This document shows positions 42,208 to 52,182 of a stretch of DNA of 64,000 nucleotides, piece after piece. Source of the stretch: Haemophilus influenzae (GTDB lineage: Bacteria; Pseudomonadota; Gammaproteobacteria; Enterobacterales; Pasteurellaceae); contig NZ_AP018771.1 of NCBI RefSeq assembly GCF_019703545.1, positions 1,798,001-1,862,000 of the forward strand, given 5' to 3'. A program made the translations under genes and the position numbers. The first letter of the stretch is position 1; each line of letters opens with the position of its first letter. The notes below the pieces were generated by a model, which saw only the letters and a list, made by a program, of their open reading frames with translations, made no database searches and had not been told where the DNA came from.

Positions 42208-43770
42208 ATGATGAACACGAAAAAAACAAGCCAAATTTTGCCCGCACTTTTTGCGGTGATTTGTGCCGCATTCGCGGGTTATTTTATTTTAATCGGTTCT
42301 GGGGTGTTTACAGAACCAACTGTAGATCTTATTCTGCTTGCGACAATAACTATTCTCTTATTAAGCAGCAGTAAAAAATCCTTCTATTTTATTTTGCTAC
42401 CGCTTGCATTACTACATGCTTTTTATACGCCTACGGGGCTAAATTTTGGCCCTCCAAGCTATCAATATATCGCCTCGCTTTTCGCGACAGATATATTGGA
42501 AACGAAGGAATTTCTATTGCAAATTCCAGTGAGTAGTTACTTAATTGCTTTCGCCATTCCTATTTTGATTTTTCTTCAGTACAAAAGTGCGGTGAAATTT
42601 GGCATAAAATTTTATCGTAATAAAACATTTATTGCCTTGGCGACATTGCTTTTTGCTTACAACATGCCGCTTGCTGAACCGATTAAAGAAACGGTAAGTT
42701 CCACATTAAAAATTGTAGATGAAGTACAAAAACTAAAACAAATTTCTCAATCTGATAACTGGGGAAAATCAACATTAGAAAATTCACGCTATGATGATTA
42801 TGTAATTGTACTCGGAGAAAGTGCGCGGAAAGATTACCACCATGCCTACGGCTATCCAATAGAAAACACACCCTTTATGTCTAACGCTAAAGGCACGTTG
42901 ATTGATGGTTTTCGTTCAGCAGGAACAAATACCGTCGCCTCACTTCGTTTAATGCTAACCTTTCCTAACAAAGAAAAATGGGAACCCAATTACAGTTTGA
43001 GTTTAGTGGATCTCATCAAATCTGCAGGCGTAAAAACTTATTGGCTTTCTAATCAAGGGATGCTCGGCGAATTCGATACGCCCGTTTCATCCCTTGCATC
43101 AAAATCTGATGAAACCTTTTTCTTGAAAAAAAGCGGAAGCTTTAATTCGACTAACTTTAGTGACTTTGATTTATTACCCAAATTCGCCCAAGTATTAGAA
43201 AATTCTGTTCAAGGAAAACGTTTTATTGTGTTGCATATTTATGGTTCACACCCAATGGCTTGCGATCGTATCGAAGATTATCCAAAAATCTTTGATGATA
43301 AAGATCTTAATCCGAAATATGGTTATTTAAATTGCTATGTTTCATCTATTAAGAAAACTGACGAATTTTTAAAACGTGTATATGATCAGCTTGAAGAAAA
43401 CGTGAAGAAAAATCACCGCACTTTTTCAATGATTTATTTCTCAGATCACGGTTTGTGCCACCAACAAGATGAAAAAAACAATATACTTTTGTTCAATCAA
43501 AACTGTTTCAGCCGAGAACATCATAATATTCCGCTATTCAAAATTTCATCAGATGATATGGAACGCAAAGAATATAAGGTGTTTAAATCAGGTTTAAACT
43601 TCTTAGAAGGAATCGCAAATTGGATAGGAATTAAAAATCCTCAATTAACGCAAACAGAAGATTTATTTTCTAACGAATCGGATAAAAATGACTTTGGATT
43701 GCAAAAACGAATTGATGAAAAATATCGTAAAGATGACGATCCTGCCATTGATATTCGTCCTAAACACTAG
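42208..43770 (+). CDS. Phosphoethanolamine transferase-like sulfatase-fold membrane protein
   Basis: Two adjacent ATGs (42208, 42211) follow CAGGGAAG; the first gives 520 residues. About four or five N-terminal membrane helices precede a periplasmic alkaline-phosphatase-fold domain. The motifs match EptA/LptA enzymes: [19 protein letters not shown] with ENTPF (the Thr that would carry phosphoethanolamine), and the metal-binding FSDHGLCHQ. Such enzymes add phosphoethanolamine to lipid A or core sugars. The acceptor cannot be told from sequence. A frame extension to 42172 lacks a better start. Confidence 0.85.
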
Positions 43771-43855
43771 ACTATATTGAGTACGTTTTATTTTTAGCTA
43801 TAAATATCGTATAATCCGACAGATTTTATTTGTTTATTTTTTGTAAGGTATCAAC

Positions 43856-44302
43856 GTGTCAGAACAACAACCAAGAGTGATCGAATCAAAAGAAATTATG
43901 ACTTTATTGCCACATCGCTACCCATTTTTGTTAGTGGATCGCGTATTGGATTTTAAAGAAGGCGAATGGTTAAAAGCGATTAAAAATATCAGCGTGAATG
44001 AGCCTTGTTTCACAGGTCACTTCCCGGGCGAACCCATTTTACCGGGCGTTTTAATTTTAGAAGCTTTGGCACAAGCAATGGGCATTTTAGCCTTTAAAAC
44101 TCTCGAATTAAAAGGCGGCGAACTATTCTACTTTGCAGGTATTGATGAAGCGCGCTTTAAACGCCCAGTATTACCGGGAGATCAAATGGAATTAAACGTT
44201 CAAGTGATTAAAGAACGCCGTGGTATTACTGCATTTACTGGCGTTGCCACCGTAAACGGCGAAATCGCTTGTGAAGCAAAACTAATGTGTGCTCGTCGTT
44301 AA
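43856..44302 (+). CDS. fabZ: 3-hydroxyacyl-[ACP] dehydratase FabZ
   Basis: FabZ dehydrates 3-hydroxyacyl-ACP in fatty acid synthesis and competes with LpxA for hydroxymyristoyl-ACP. The start is a GTG at 43856 after TAAGGT ([11 protein letters not shown]), giving 148 residues. The catalytic His is in [14 protein letters not shown] and the Glu helix in [20 protein letters not shown]. It leads fabZ-lpxA-lpxB-rnhB, an order shared with E. coli. Confidence 0.97.
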   Translation: MSEQQPRVIESKEIMTLLPHRYPFLLVDRVLDFKEGEWLKAIKNISVNEPCFTGHFPGEPILPGVLILEALAQAMGILAFKTLELKGGELFYFAGIDEARFKRPVLPGDQMELNVQVIKERRGITAFTGVATVNGEIACEAKLMCARR

Positions 44303-44315
44303 TTAAGGGGTAAAT

Positions 44316-45104
44316 ATGATCCACCCAAGTGCAAAAATTCATCCAACTGCCCTCGTTGAAGAAGGTGCGGTAATTGGCGAAGATGTTTTTATTGGGCCTT
44401 TCTGTATTATTGAAGGCAGTGTTGAAATCAAAGCTCGCACTGTATTGAAATCTCACGTTGTGGTACGTGGCGATACCGTGATTGGCGAAGATAATGAAAT
44501 CTATCAATTCACTAGTATTGGCGAAGTAAACCAAGATTTGAAATACAAAGGCGAAGCTACAAAAACCATTATTGGTAATAGCAATAAAATTCGTGAACAC
44601 GTGACAATCCATCGTGGCACGATTCAAGGCTGTGGCGTAACCGCTATTGGCAATAACAATTTATTAATGATTAATGTTCACGTTGCACACGATTGCCAAA
44701 TTAAAAATAACTGTATTCTGGCAAACAATGCAACGCTTGCAGGTCACGTAGAATTAGATGATTTCGTGATTGTTGGCGGTATGTCAGCAATTCATCAATT
44801 TGTGATTGTTGGCGCACACGTTATGTTAGGCGGTGGTTCTATGGTAAGCCAAGATGTACCACCTTATGTTATGGCGCAAGGCAACCACGCCCGCCCATTT
44901 GGCGTAAACTTAGAGGGTTTGAAACGTCGTGGTTTTGATAAACCAACTATGCACGCAATCCGTAACATTTATAAAATGATCTATCGTAGCGGTAAAACAC
45001 TTGAAGAAGTGTTACCAGAAATTGAGCAAATTGCGGAAACCGATTCAGCGATCAGTTTTTTTGTTGAATTTTTCAAACGTTCAACTCGCGGGATTATTCG
45101 TTAA
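44316..45104 (+). CDS. lpxA: UDP-N-acetylglucosamine O-acyltransferase LpxA
   Basis: LpxA makes the first acylation of lipid A synthesis. The 262-residue protein shows the left-handed beta-helix hexapeptide pattern through residues 1-190 ([20 protein letters not shown]), the catalytic His in [13 protein letters not shown] and the usual C-terminal helices. Length equals E. coli LpxA. It starts 14 bp after fabZ. Confidence 0.97.
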   Translation: MIHPSAKIHPTALVEEGAVIGEDVFIGPFCIIEGSVEIKARTVLKSHVVVRGDTVIGEDNEIYQFTSIGEVNQDLKYKGEATKTIIGNSNKIREHVTIHRGTIQGCGVTAIGNNNLLMINVHVAHDCQIKNNCILANNATLAGHVELDDFVIVGGMSAIHQFVIVGAHVMLGGGSMVSQDVPPYVMAQGNHARPFGVNLEGLKRRGFDKPTMHAIRNIYKMIYRSGKTLEEVLPEIEQIAETDSAISFFVEFFKRSTRGIIR

Positions 45105-45123
45105 TAAAACTTCTCCATTTTCA

Positions 45124-45157
45124 ACCGCACTTTACACACCAAAGTGCGGTTATTTTT
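45124..45157 (+). terminator. Inverted uptake-signal hairpin between lpxA and lpxB
   Basis: ACCGCACTTT (45124-45133) and AAAGTGCGGT (45141-45150) form a perfect 10-bp stem with a 7-nt loop, followed at once by TATTTTTT. This has the form of a Rho-independent terminator inside the lpx gene cluster, 14 bp before the lpxB start codon. Confidence 0.72.
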
Positions 45158-45170
45158 TAGGATAAATTTG

Positions 45171-46343
45171 ATGAACAAAACAAATCCAACCATTGCTCTT
45201 GTTGCAGGAGAAGTGTCTGGCGATATTCTCGGGGCGGGATTAATACGCCAGCTCAAAGCACATTATCCTAATGCGCGCTTTATTGGCATTGCAGGCCCAA
45301 GAATGTTGGCTGAAGGCTGTGAAACGCTTGTTGATATGGAAGAGCTTTCAGTCATGGGCTTGGCTGAAATATTAAAACATCTTCCTCGTCTGTTGAAAAT
45401 TCGTAAAAATGTCATTCAAACTATGTTGCAAGAAAAACCTGATGTTTACATCGGCATTGATGCACCTGATTTTAATTTGGATGTAGAACTTAAACTAAAA
45501 GCGAACGGAATTAAAACTATTCATTACGTGAGCCCCTCTGTATGGGCTTGGCGTCAAAATCGCATCCATAAAATTGCCAAAGCGACCCATCAAGTTCTAG
45601 CCTTTTTGCCTTTTGAGAAAGCCTTTTACGATAAATTTAATGTGCCTTGCCGTTTTATTGGGCACACAATGGCAGATGCTATTCCGCTCAAACCAAACCG
45701 TGCCGAAGCCTGCCAAACGTTACAGATTGATCCCGCACAACGCTATTTAGCAATCTTAGTTGGAAGCCGTGGTTCAGAAGTGGAATTTCTAGCTGAGCCT
45801 TTCTTAAAAACCGCTTTATTATTAAAAGAACAATTCCCAGATTTACAATTCCTCGTGCCTTTAGTGAACGAAAAACGACGAATTCAATTTGAAGCCATTA
45901 AAGCTAAAATTGCGCCAAATCTAGACCTGCATTTAATTGATGGCAATGCACGACAAGCAATGATCGCCGCTGATGCAACATTGCTTGCTTCAGGAACAGC
46001 AGCACTTGAAGCCATGCTTTGTAAATCACCCATGGTGGTTGGCTATCGAATGAAACCACTGACCTATTTCTTAGCAAAACGTTTAGTGAAAACCGATTAT
46101 ATTTCTTTACCAAACTTGCTTGCGAATGAAATGCTTGTTCCTGAAATGATTCAAGAAGAATGCACGCCAGAATTGCTTGCTGAAAAACTATCTGCTTATC
46201 TTTCAGATGATGAAAGTGCGGTAAAAAATCGCCATGTTTTAATTCAGCACTTCACGGATTTACACCAAAAAATTCAATGCAATGCCGATAAGCAAGCGGC
46301 TCAAGCAGTCATTGATTTATTAGAAGGAACAGAAAATGTTTGA
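45171..46343 (+). CDS. lpxB: Lipid-A-disaccharide synthase LpxB
   Basis: LpxB condenses UDP-diacylglucosamine with lipid X. The start chosen is the ATG at 45171 ([20 protein letters not shown]) with AGGAT upstream, giving 390 residues. The in-frame extension to 45144 would overlap the hairpin. Family-19 glycosyltransferase motifs are [21 protein letters not shown] and [11 protein letters not shown]. It overlaps rnhB by 8 bp. Confidence 0.97.
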   Translation: MNKTNPTIALVAGEVSGDILGAGLIRQLKAHYPNARFIGIAGPRMLAEGCETLVDMEELSVMGLAEILKHLPRLLKIRKNVIQTMLQEKPDVYIGIDAPDFNLDVELKLKANGIKTIHYVSPSVWAWRQNRIHKIAKATHQVLAFLPFEKAFYDKFNVPCRFIGHTMADAIPLKPNRAEACQTLQIDPAQRYLAILVGSRGSEVEFLAEPFLKTALLLKEQFPDLQFLVPLVNEKRRIQFEAIKAKIAPNLDLHLIDGNARQAMIAADATLLASGTAALEAMLCKSPMVVGYRMKPLTYFLAKRLVKTDYISLPNLLANEMLVPEMIQEECTPELLAEKLSAYLSDDESAVKNRHVLIQHFTDLHQKIQCNADKQAAQAVIDLLEGTENV

Positions 46344-46929
46344 ATATCCACAAGGCTATGAATTGATCGCTGGCGTTGATGAAGTTGGGCGAGGCCCTCT
46401 CGTTGGGGCTGTTGTAACAGCAGCTGTCATTTTAGATCCGAATAACCCAATTGAAGGCCTCGCTGATTCTAAAAAACTTTCTGAGAAAAAACGTTTAGCC
46501 CTTGCTGAAGAAATCAAAAAAAAAGCCCTTGCTTGGGCATTAGGTCGAGCTGAAGCTAACGAAATTGACGAAATCAATATCCTGCAAGCCTCCTTGCTGG
46601 CAATGACTCGAGCGGTAAAATCTTTAAAAATTCAACCGCACTTTGTGTTGGTTGATGGCAATAAGATCCCAAAAGATTTAGATATTCCAGCGCAAGCCGT
46701 CGTAAAAGGCGATAGCCTTGTGGCAGAAATCAGTGCAGCTTCTATTTTGGCGAAAGTAGCACGAGACCAAGAAATGGAAGAATTAGACAAGCAATATCCA
46801 GAATACGCTTTTGCCCAGCATAAAGGCTATCCGACCAAATTACATTTGGAAAAATTAGCTGAACTTGGCGCGTTACCACAACATCGTCGTAGCTTTGCCC
46901 CAGTGAAAAAAGCACTAGAACAGTTTTAA
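46336..46929 (+). CDS. rnhB: Ribonuclease HII
   Basis: RnhB cuts RNA in RNA/DNA hybrids and removes misincorporated ribonucleotides. The 197-residue protein has catalytic acidic residues in [14 protein letters not shown] (DEVGRG), [10 protein letters not shown] and an Asp/Glu in [11 protein letters not shown]. Length matches E. coli (198). It is the last gene of the lpx cluster. Confidence 0.97.
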   Translation: MFEYPQGYELIAGVDEVGRGPLVGAVVTAAVILDPNNPIEGLADSKKLSEKKRLALAEEIKKKALAWALGRAEANEIDEINILQASLLAMTRAVKSLKIQPHFVLVDGNKIPKDLDIPAQAVVKGDSLVAEISAASILAKVARDQEMEELDKQYPEYAFAQHKGYPTKLHLEKLAELGALPQHRRSFAPVKKALEQF

Positions 46930-46956
46930 AATGCTAATTTGGTTTAACAAAGGCAG

Positions 46957-47010
46957 TGTTTTAATACTGTTTTAATACTGTTTTAATACTGTTTTAATAC
47001 TGTTTTAATG
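46957..47010 (+). repeat. 11-bp tandem repeat upstream of mod
   Basis: Four perfect copies of TGTTTTAATAC (46957-47000) and a fifth partial copy (TGTTTTAATG) lie between rnhB and the type III mod gene. The unit is close to one helical turn, so its T-tracts are in phase. The array ends about 165 bp before the mod start codon. Confidence 0.95.
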
Positions 47011-47069
47011 CTTTCACTAAAATTTGATGCACATAAACAAAATTTTTTGACTTCTGTGCGTTAAAGAAA

Positions 47070-47144
47070 ACAGGTTAAGAGAGTAATTAAACCTGTACGG
47101 TCGATAAATATACCTAAACACTCTGCTATTCCTTTGTAATAGCA
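47070..47144 (+). promoter_or_regulatory. Two dyads in the mod leader
   Basis: ACAGGTT/AACCTGT (47070-47076 with 47090-47096) and TGCTATT/AATAGCA (47124-47130 with 47138-47144) are perfect 7-bp inverted repeats. The second lies 30 bp before the mod start codon. Neither has a T-run, so they look more like protein-binding or mRNA structures than terminators. Confidence 0.4.
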
Positions 47145-47174
47145 CATTAAAATAACTTATGAGGATTGATAACG

Positions 47175-49307
47175 ATGAAGACAGACATTCAAACCGAATT
47201 AACCCAAGCCCTGCGATCACACGAAAAAGTATGGGCAAACGAAGAAAAAACCATTTTAGCCAAAAACATTCTATTGGATTTGGTGGAAAAAACCGACCCG
47301 ACCATTATCGGTTTGTTATTGAGTAATGATAATTTAAAACGCCATTTCTTTGTGGAAGTGAATGGTGTTTTGGTGTTTAAATTGCAGGATTTTCGTTTTT
47401 TCTTGGACAAACACCGCATCAATAATTCCTACACAAAATACGCCAATCGCATTGGCTTGACGGACGGCAACCGCTTTTTGAAAGACAGTTCGGATATTGT
47501 GTTGGATTTTCCGTTTAAAGATTGTGTATTAAATGGCGGACAAAGCACCGAAGAAGGCGAAGAGATTTATTTTAAACGTAATAATGACCAGTCAGATAGT
47601 CAGTTATACACTAAATTAACCCGAAAAAGACAAGAAATCTTTTTTAATCAAACCCTTGCTTTTGATGAAATTGACCGACTTTTTGACGCAAAAGCATTCT
47701 CAAAATTCTCTCGCCACACCGCAGATGGCAAACAACCCGTTGGCGAAATCAAACGCCATTTTGACGGCACGCCAGCTGAAAATCTCATTATCAAAGGCAA
47801 TAATCTGATTGCCCTGCATTCGCTTGCCAAGCAGTTTAAAGGCAAAATCAAGCTGATTTATATTGATCCGCCATATAACACGGGCAATGACGGTTTCAAA
47901 TACAGCGATAAATTTAATCATTCCACTTGGCTGACTTTTATGAAAAATCGCCTCGAAGTAGCGCGTGAGCTTTTGAGTGATGATGGCGTTATATTCGTGC
48001 AATGCGACGACAACGAACAAGCATATCTTAAAGTGCTTATGGATGAGATTTTTGGTAGAGAAAATTTTATTTGTTGCATTACTTGCAAAGTAAAAAGCGC
48101 CGGCGGACTTACAACCGATACGGAAATGTTTTTTGATTGTGCCGAGTATTTAATTGTTTATTCTAAGAGTATAGATAGTTTGCAATATAATTCAATTAAA
48201 ATTCAAACAGAAGTTATAAACGCAAGCTCCAAGACGGTAAAACAATATAAAAATATCATTAATAATATTGACTTTAGTAAAAAAGAGTTTATTGCACAAA
48301 AAGATGAAATTAAGTACTACAAAATTCCAAAAGGCAGTTTCAATATCGAAACTTTGCCTATTAAGCAAATGACTGAGAAAGATTTTTTCGAGAAAAGAGA
48401 TGAAATTTTTAGATTAACTGCATTAAGCGGAGGAATTGGCAAAAAAATAAAGGCGCACATTGAGGATTTTACTAATAATGATGATTTGTTTATGTTTGAA
48501 TATATTCCTAGCAAAGGAAAAGATAAAGGAAAAATGTCTCAGTATTTTTTATTTAAAAGCCAGACGGTTACTATGCTAAACAAATTAGTAGATGTGGATT
48601 TTAATAAGCAAAGAATTATAAAATTAGAGCCTATAAGCAACATAATATCGGATGATTTGTGGCAAGGTATTTCAAAAGAAGGGCAGATACAATTTAAAAA
48701 CGCCAAAAAACCAGAAACTCTACTTCAACGAATAATAGAAATTTCAACCAACGAAAACGACATAGTCCTTGACTTCTTTGCTGGAAGCGGAACAACTGCG
48801 GCGGTTGCGATGAAAATGAATAGACAATTTATTACTATCGAACAGATGGATTATATTGAAACGATAACAAAAGAGAGGCTTAAAAAGGTGATTGAGGGCG
48901 AACAAGGCGGCGTAAGCAGGGCTTTGGGTTGGCAAGGCGGTGGTGAGTTTGTCTATGCCGAGCTTGCTCCATTTAACGAAACTGCAAAACAACAAATTTT
49001 GGCTTGTGAAAATTCAGACGACATCAAAACGCTGTTTAATGAATTATGCGAACGCTATTTCCTAAAATACAACGTCAGCGTGGATGAATTTAGTCAAATT
49101 ATTGAAGAACCTGAATTTCAATCTTTGCCATTAGACGAACAAAAACAAATGATGCTTGAAATGTTAGATTTAAATCAAATGTATGTTTCATTATCCGAAA
49201 TGGACGATGAACAATTTGCAGGCTGCCTGAACGATGACGATAAAGCGTTAAGCCGTGCGTTCTGTCAATCAGTAAAAAATCAAGCGGAGAAAAAAGATGG
49301 CGAATGA
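47175..49307 (+). CDS. mod: Type III restriction-modification methyltransferase (Mod), no phase-variable repeat tract
   Basis: Mod is the N6-adenine methyltransferase and sequence-recognition subunit of a type III system. Started at the ATG at 47175 (GAGGATT upstream) it has 710 residues. DPPYNTG at 231-237 precedes DFFAGSGTT at 533-541, the beta-class order. The long stretch between them (about 295-520) is the recognition domain; it is AT-rich and should be the variable part. Many Haemophilus modA genes carry dozens of AGTC or AGCC repeats near codon 140; here only AGTC-AGAT-AGTC-AGTT (47590-47605, encoding QSDSQ) is present and the frame is intact. Overlaps res by 11 bp. Confidence 0.93.
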   Translation: MKTDIQTELTQALRSHEKVWANEEKTILAKNILLDLVEKTDPTIIGLLLSNDNLKRHFFVEVNGVLVFKLQDFRFFLDKHRINNSYTKYANRIGLTDGNRFLKDSSDIVLDFPFKDCVLNGGQSTEEGEEIYFKRNNDQSDSQLYTKLTRKRQEIFFNQTLAFDEIDRLFDAKAFSKFSRHTADGKQPVGEIKRHFDGTPAENLIIKGNNLIALHSLAKQFKGKIKLIYIDPPYNTGNDGFKYSDKFNHSTWLTFMKNRLEVARELLSDDGVIFVQCDDNEQAYLKVLMDEIFGRENFICCITCKVKSAGGLTTDTEMFFDCAEYLIVYSKSIDSLQYNSIKIQTEVINASSKTVKQYKNIINNIDFSKKEFIAQKDEIKYYKIPKGSFNIETLPIKQMTEKDFFEKRDEIFRLTALSGGIGKKIKAHIEDFTNNDDLFMFEYIPSKGKDKGKMSQYFLFKSQTVTMLNKLVDVDFNKQRIIKLEPISNIISDDLWQGISKEGQIQFKNAKKPETLLQRIIEISTNENDIVLDFFAGSGTTAAVAMKMNRQFITIEQMDYIETITKERLKKVIEGEQGGVSRALGWQGGGEFVYAELAPFNETAKQQILACENSDDIKTLFNELCERYFLKYNVSVDEFSQIIEEPEFQSLPLDEQKQMMLEMLDLNQMYVSLSEMDDEQFAGCLNDDDKALSRAFCQSVKNQAEKKDGE

Positions 49308-52083
49308 TAAAACGTTGTTTGAAGTAATTGAAAACCGCAAAGCTGTGTATTTGGAAGACGGAGATGATGAAAAATACAGGCTGCCTGAATTTGTAGAACG
49401 CAATTTAAAATATCCGTTTTTTGAATGGCAAAAATCGGCTTTAGAAAACTTTGTGATTTTTGACCGCACTTCAAAATTAAAGGATTTTCCCGATATCAAA
49501 AACCGCCCTACCCATTTGCTATTTAATATGGCAACAGGTGCAGGCAAAACGATGATGATGGCGGCGTTGATTTTGTACTATTTTGAAAAGGGGTATCGGC
49601 ATTTTCTGTTTTTTGTGAATCAAAACAATATCGTGGATAAAACGGAAAATAATTTTATTGACCCAACGCACGCAAAATTTTTATTTACCGAGAAGATTTT
49701 GCAGGGCGATACGGTAATTCCTATTCGCAAAGTGGAAACGTTTAGCCAATATTCAGACGGCATTGAAATTAAATTTACCAGCATTCAAAAACTGTATAAC
49801 GATATTCACATCCAACGAGAAAACCAAACCACATGGGCGGATTTGCACAAATTGAATCTTGTGATGCTGGGCGATGAAGCACATCATTTAAACGCGCAAA
49901 CCAAAGGCAAAAAACAAGGCGAATTAGAGTTAGAAAAGGAAATGAACGACCGTACCAGCCATGCCGAAATTGAACGAAAAGGCTGGGAGCATATGGTTTT
50001 GGAATTATTACTCAATAAAAAGGGTAATCCTAGCCAAAATGTGCTGTTGGAATTTACTGCCACGCTGCCTGAAAATGCTGACGTGCAACAAAAATACGCT
50101 GATAAAATCATCACAAAATTTGGCTTAAAAGAATTTTTGCAAAAAGGTTATACCAAAGAAATCAATTTGGTATCCAGTACGCTGGGTAAGAAAGAACGAG
50201 TATTGCACGCTTTATTGTTTGCTTGGTATCGCCATCAAATTGCGTTGAAATATGGCATTGCCAATTTCAAGCCTGTGATGTTATTTAGAAGTAAGACGAT
50301 TGATGAATCAAAAGCGGATTATTTGGCATTTTTAAATTGGGTAGAAAATGTGCAAGCGGATGATTTTTCGTTTTTAACGACATTTTCAACAAGCCTGAAC
50401 GATAGCGATAACGCCAACGAACAAGGCAAAACCCGCACCGAACAAGCCCTAAAATTTATGCAGGAAAATGGCTTTGAGTTTGTGCATTTGGCAAATTGGG
50501 TAAAACAAAATTATCAAAAACACAATGTGATTATTACCAACTCCGAGACCAACAAAACCAAAAAAGAAAAAACCGACAGCGAAACGGAAAAATTGCTAAA
50601 CAATTTGGAAGCGGCTGATAATCCGATCCGCGCTATTTTTACGGTGGACAGATTAACCGAAGGTTGGGACGTTCTGAATTTGTTTGATATTGTGCGTTTA
50701 TATGAAGGGCAAAACGGCGGCGGTTCAAATAAAAAATCGGGCAAAACGGCTGCCGCCACCGTATCAGAAAAGCAGTTAATTGGTCGTGGCGTGCGTTATT
50801 TTCCATTTGCGTTTGAAGATAAACAGCCGAATAAACGCAAATTTGACAACGATATGCAACACGAATTGCGTATTTTGGAAGAATTGTTTTATTACACGCA
50901 CGATGAGCAATCCCGATATATTACAGAACTAAAAAACGAGTTGCGAAAAGACGGTTATTTGCCTGAAAAAGACGATGATAAGGTATTGGCAACATTTAAA
51001 CTCAAATCTGAATTTGCTGATAATAAGGATTTTAGAGAGTTGTTAATTTGGGCGAATAAAAAAATCCCCAATCCCAATGCCAAAACCAATAATGCAGACA
51101 GCCTAAAAGCCAAACCGCAAACGCTTTCGTTCCAAGTTCACGGCAATCAATTGTTGCAGGAAACGCAATTTACAGCCGATGAAAATGATGAAATAGCCCG
51201 ACAAATCGGCACACAAAATAATTTTCCTCGAACCATAAAAATGAGTGAAATAGAGCGACACATTTTTAATAAAGCCTTGCATATCAAAGGAAAAAATAGT
51301 CAATCTTTATTTCATTTCGATCGCTTGCAAAGCAAACTCGACATTCAAAATCGCAATGAATTGCAAAATAACTTGTTAAAAGATTGGCAAATTGAATTTT
51401 TGGGATTAGGGCAAGATAAACAGATTAGCCCAGATGACAAACTTGCAGGCTGCCTGAAAATCTTGGAAAAGGTTGAAAAACATCTCAATGAAAGTGATAT
51501 GCCATTTATCGGTACAAAAGAATTTACACCTAAAAAATTGTGGGAAATTTTTGGCACACCAAAACAAAAATGGGTCAAAAAAGATGATGTAAAAACTGCT
51601 ATTGCCACGCAAAATGATTGGTATGTGATGGATAATTTTGCTGGAACGAGTTTGGAAGAAGCGTTAATTCAATTTATTTCAGAGCGTTTGGGCAATTTGA
51701 AATCTCAATATGACGTTCATTTAATCCGCAATGAAGAAGTGTTTAAATTGAATAACTTTTCCGATGGTGAAGGATTTATGCCGGACTTTATTTTATTGCT
51801 GAAAAATAAACAAAAATCTTCTTCCAATGGTGTGGATGACTTTTTGCATTACCAAATTTTCATTGAACCGAAAGGCGGGCATTTAGTGGAAAATGATGAG
51901 TGGAAAAACGCTTTTTTAGAGGCAATCACAGTGGAATATGGGAAGAATAAGATTCTGCAAAAAGATACACCGCATTATCGTTTGATTGGTTTGCCGTTTT
52001 TTACTGACAATGAGAAAAATCCAAAAGAATATGAACAATTTACGAAGTCATTCCCTTTAGGTCCAGCATCGCTTGAAAAATAG
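49297..52083 (+). CDS. res: Type III restriction enzyme, Res subunit
   Basis: Res provides the ATP-dependent translocase/helicase and the nuclease for the Mod-Res complex. The 928-residue protein has Walker A ATGAGKT (79-85), DEAH box (193-196), EGWDVLN and QLIGRGVRY helicase motifs, and a C-terminal PD-(D/E)XK nuclease (Pro-Asp at 829-830 in GFMPDFILLL; Glu-Pro-Lys at 857-859 in FIEPKGGHL). All key residues are present, so the enzyme looks functional. It contains only one uptake signal in 2.8 kb. Terminated by a good hairpin. Confidence 0.95.
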   Translation: MANDKTLFEVIENRKAVYLEDGDDEKYRLPEFVERNLKYPFFEWQKSALENFVIFDRTSKLKDFPDIKNRPTHLLFNMATGAGKTMMMAALILYYFEKGYRHFLFFVNQNNIVDKTENNFIDPTHAKFLFTEKILQGDTVIPIRKVETFSQYSDGIEIKFTSIQKLYNDIHIQRENQTTWADLHKLNLVMLGDEAHHLNAQTKGKKQGELELEKEMNDRTSHAEIERKGWEHMVLELLLNKKGNPSQNVLLEFTATLPENADVQQKYADKIITKFGLKEFLQKGYTKEINLVSSTLGKKERVLHALLFAWYRHQIALKYGIANFKPVMLFRSKTIDESKADYLAFLNWVENVQADDFSFLTTFSTSLNDSDNANEQGKTRTEQALKFMQENGFEFVHLANWVKQNYQKHNVIITNSETNKTKKEKTDSETEKLLNNLEAADNPIRAIFTVDRLTEGWDVLNLFDIVRLYEGQNGGGSNKKSGKTAAATVSEKQLIGRGVRYFPFAFEDKQPNKRKFDNDMQHELRILEELFYYTHDEQSRYITELKNELRKDGYLPEKDDDKVLATFKLKSEFADNKDFRELLIWANKKIPNPNAKTNNADSLKAKPQTLSFQVHGNQLLQETQFTADENDEIARQIGTQNNFPRTIKMSEIERHIFNKALHIKGKNSQSLFHFDRLQSKLDIQNRNELQNNLLKDWQIEFLGLGQDKQISPDDKLAGCLKILEKVEKHLNESDMPFIGTKEFTPKKLWEIFGTPKQKWVKKDDVKTAIATQNDWYVMDNFAGTSLEEALIQFISERLGNLKSQYDVHLIRNEEVFKLNNFSDGEGFMPDFILLLKNKQKSSSNGVDDFLHYQIFIEPKGGHLVENDEWKNAFLEAITVEYGKNKILQKDTPHYRLIGLPFFTDNEKNPKEYEQFTKSFPLGPASLEK

Positions 52084-52118
52084 AGTGGTGTATTATTAAA
52101 ACACTGCCTTAACAAAAT

Positions 52119-52150
52119 AAGGGAGCATTAAAAAAATGCTCCCTTTCTCT
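52119..52150 (+). terminator. Terminator after res
   Basis: An 11-bp stem, AAGGGAGCATT (52119-52129) with AATGCTCCCTT (52135-52145), an A-rich loop and a T-rich tail. It lies between converging genes. Confidence 0.88.
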
Positions 52151-52182
52151 TAATCAACTTAACTTTATGGAATGATGAGTAA

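Noticed and set aside
47166..47174. TTG start for mod
   Set aside because: The ATG at 47175 has a correctly spaced GAGGATT; the TTG lies within or against that Shine-Dalgarno.
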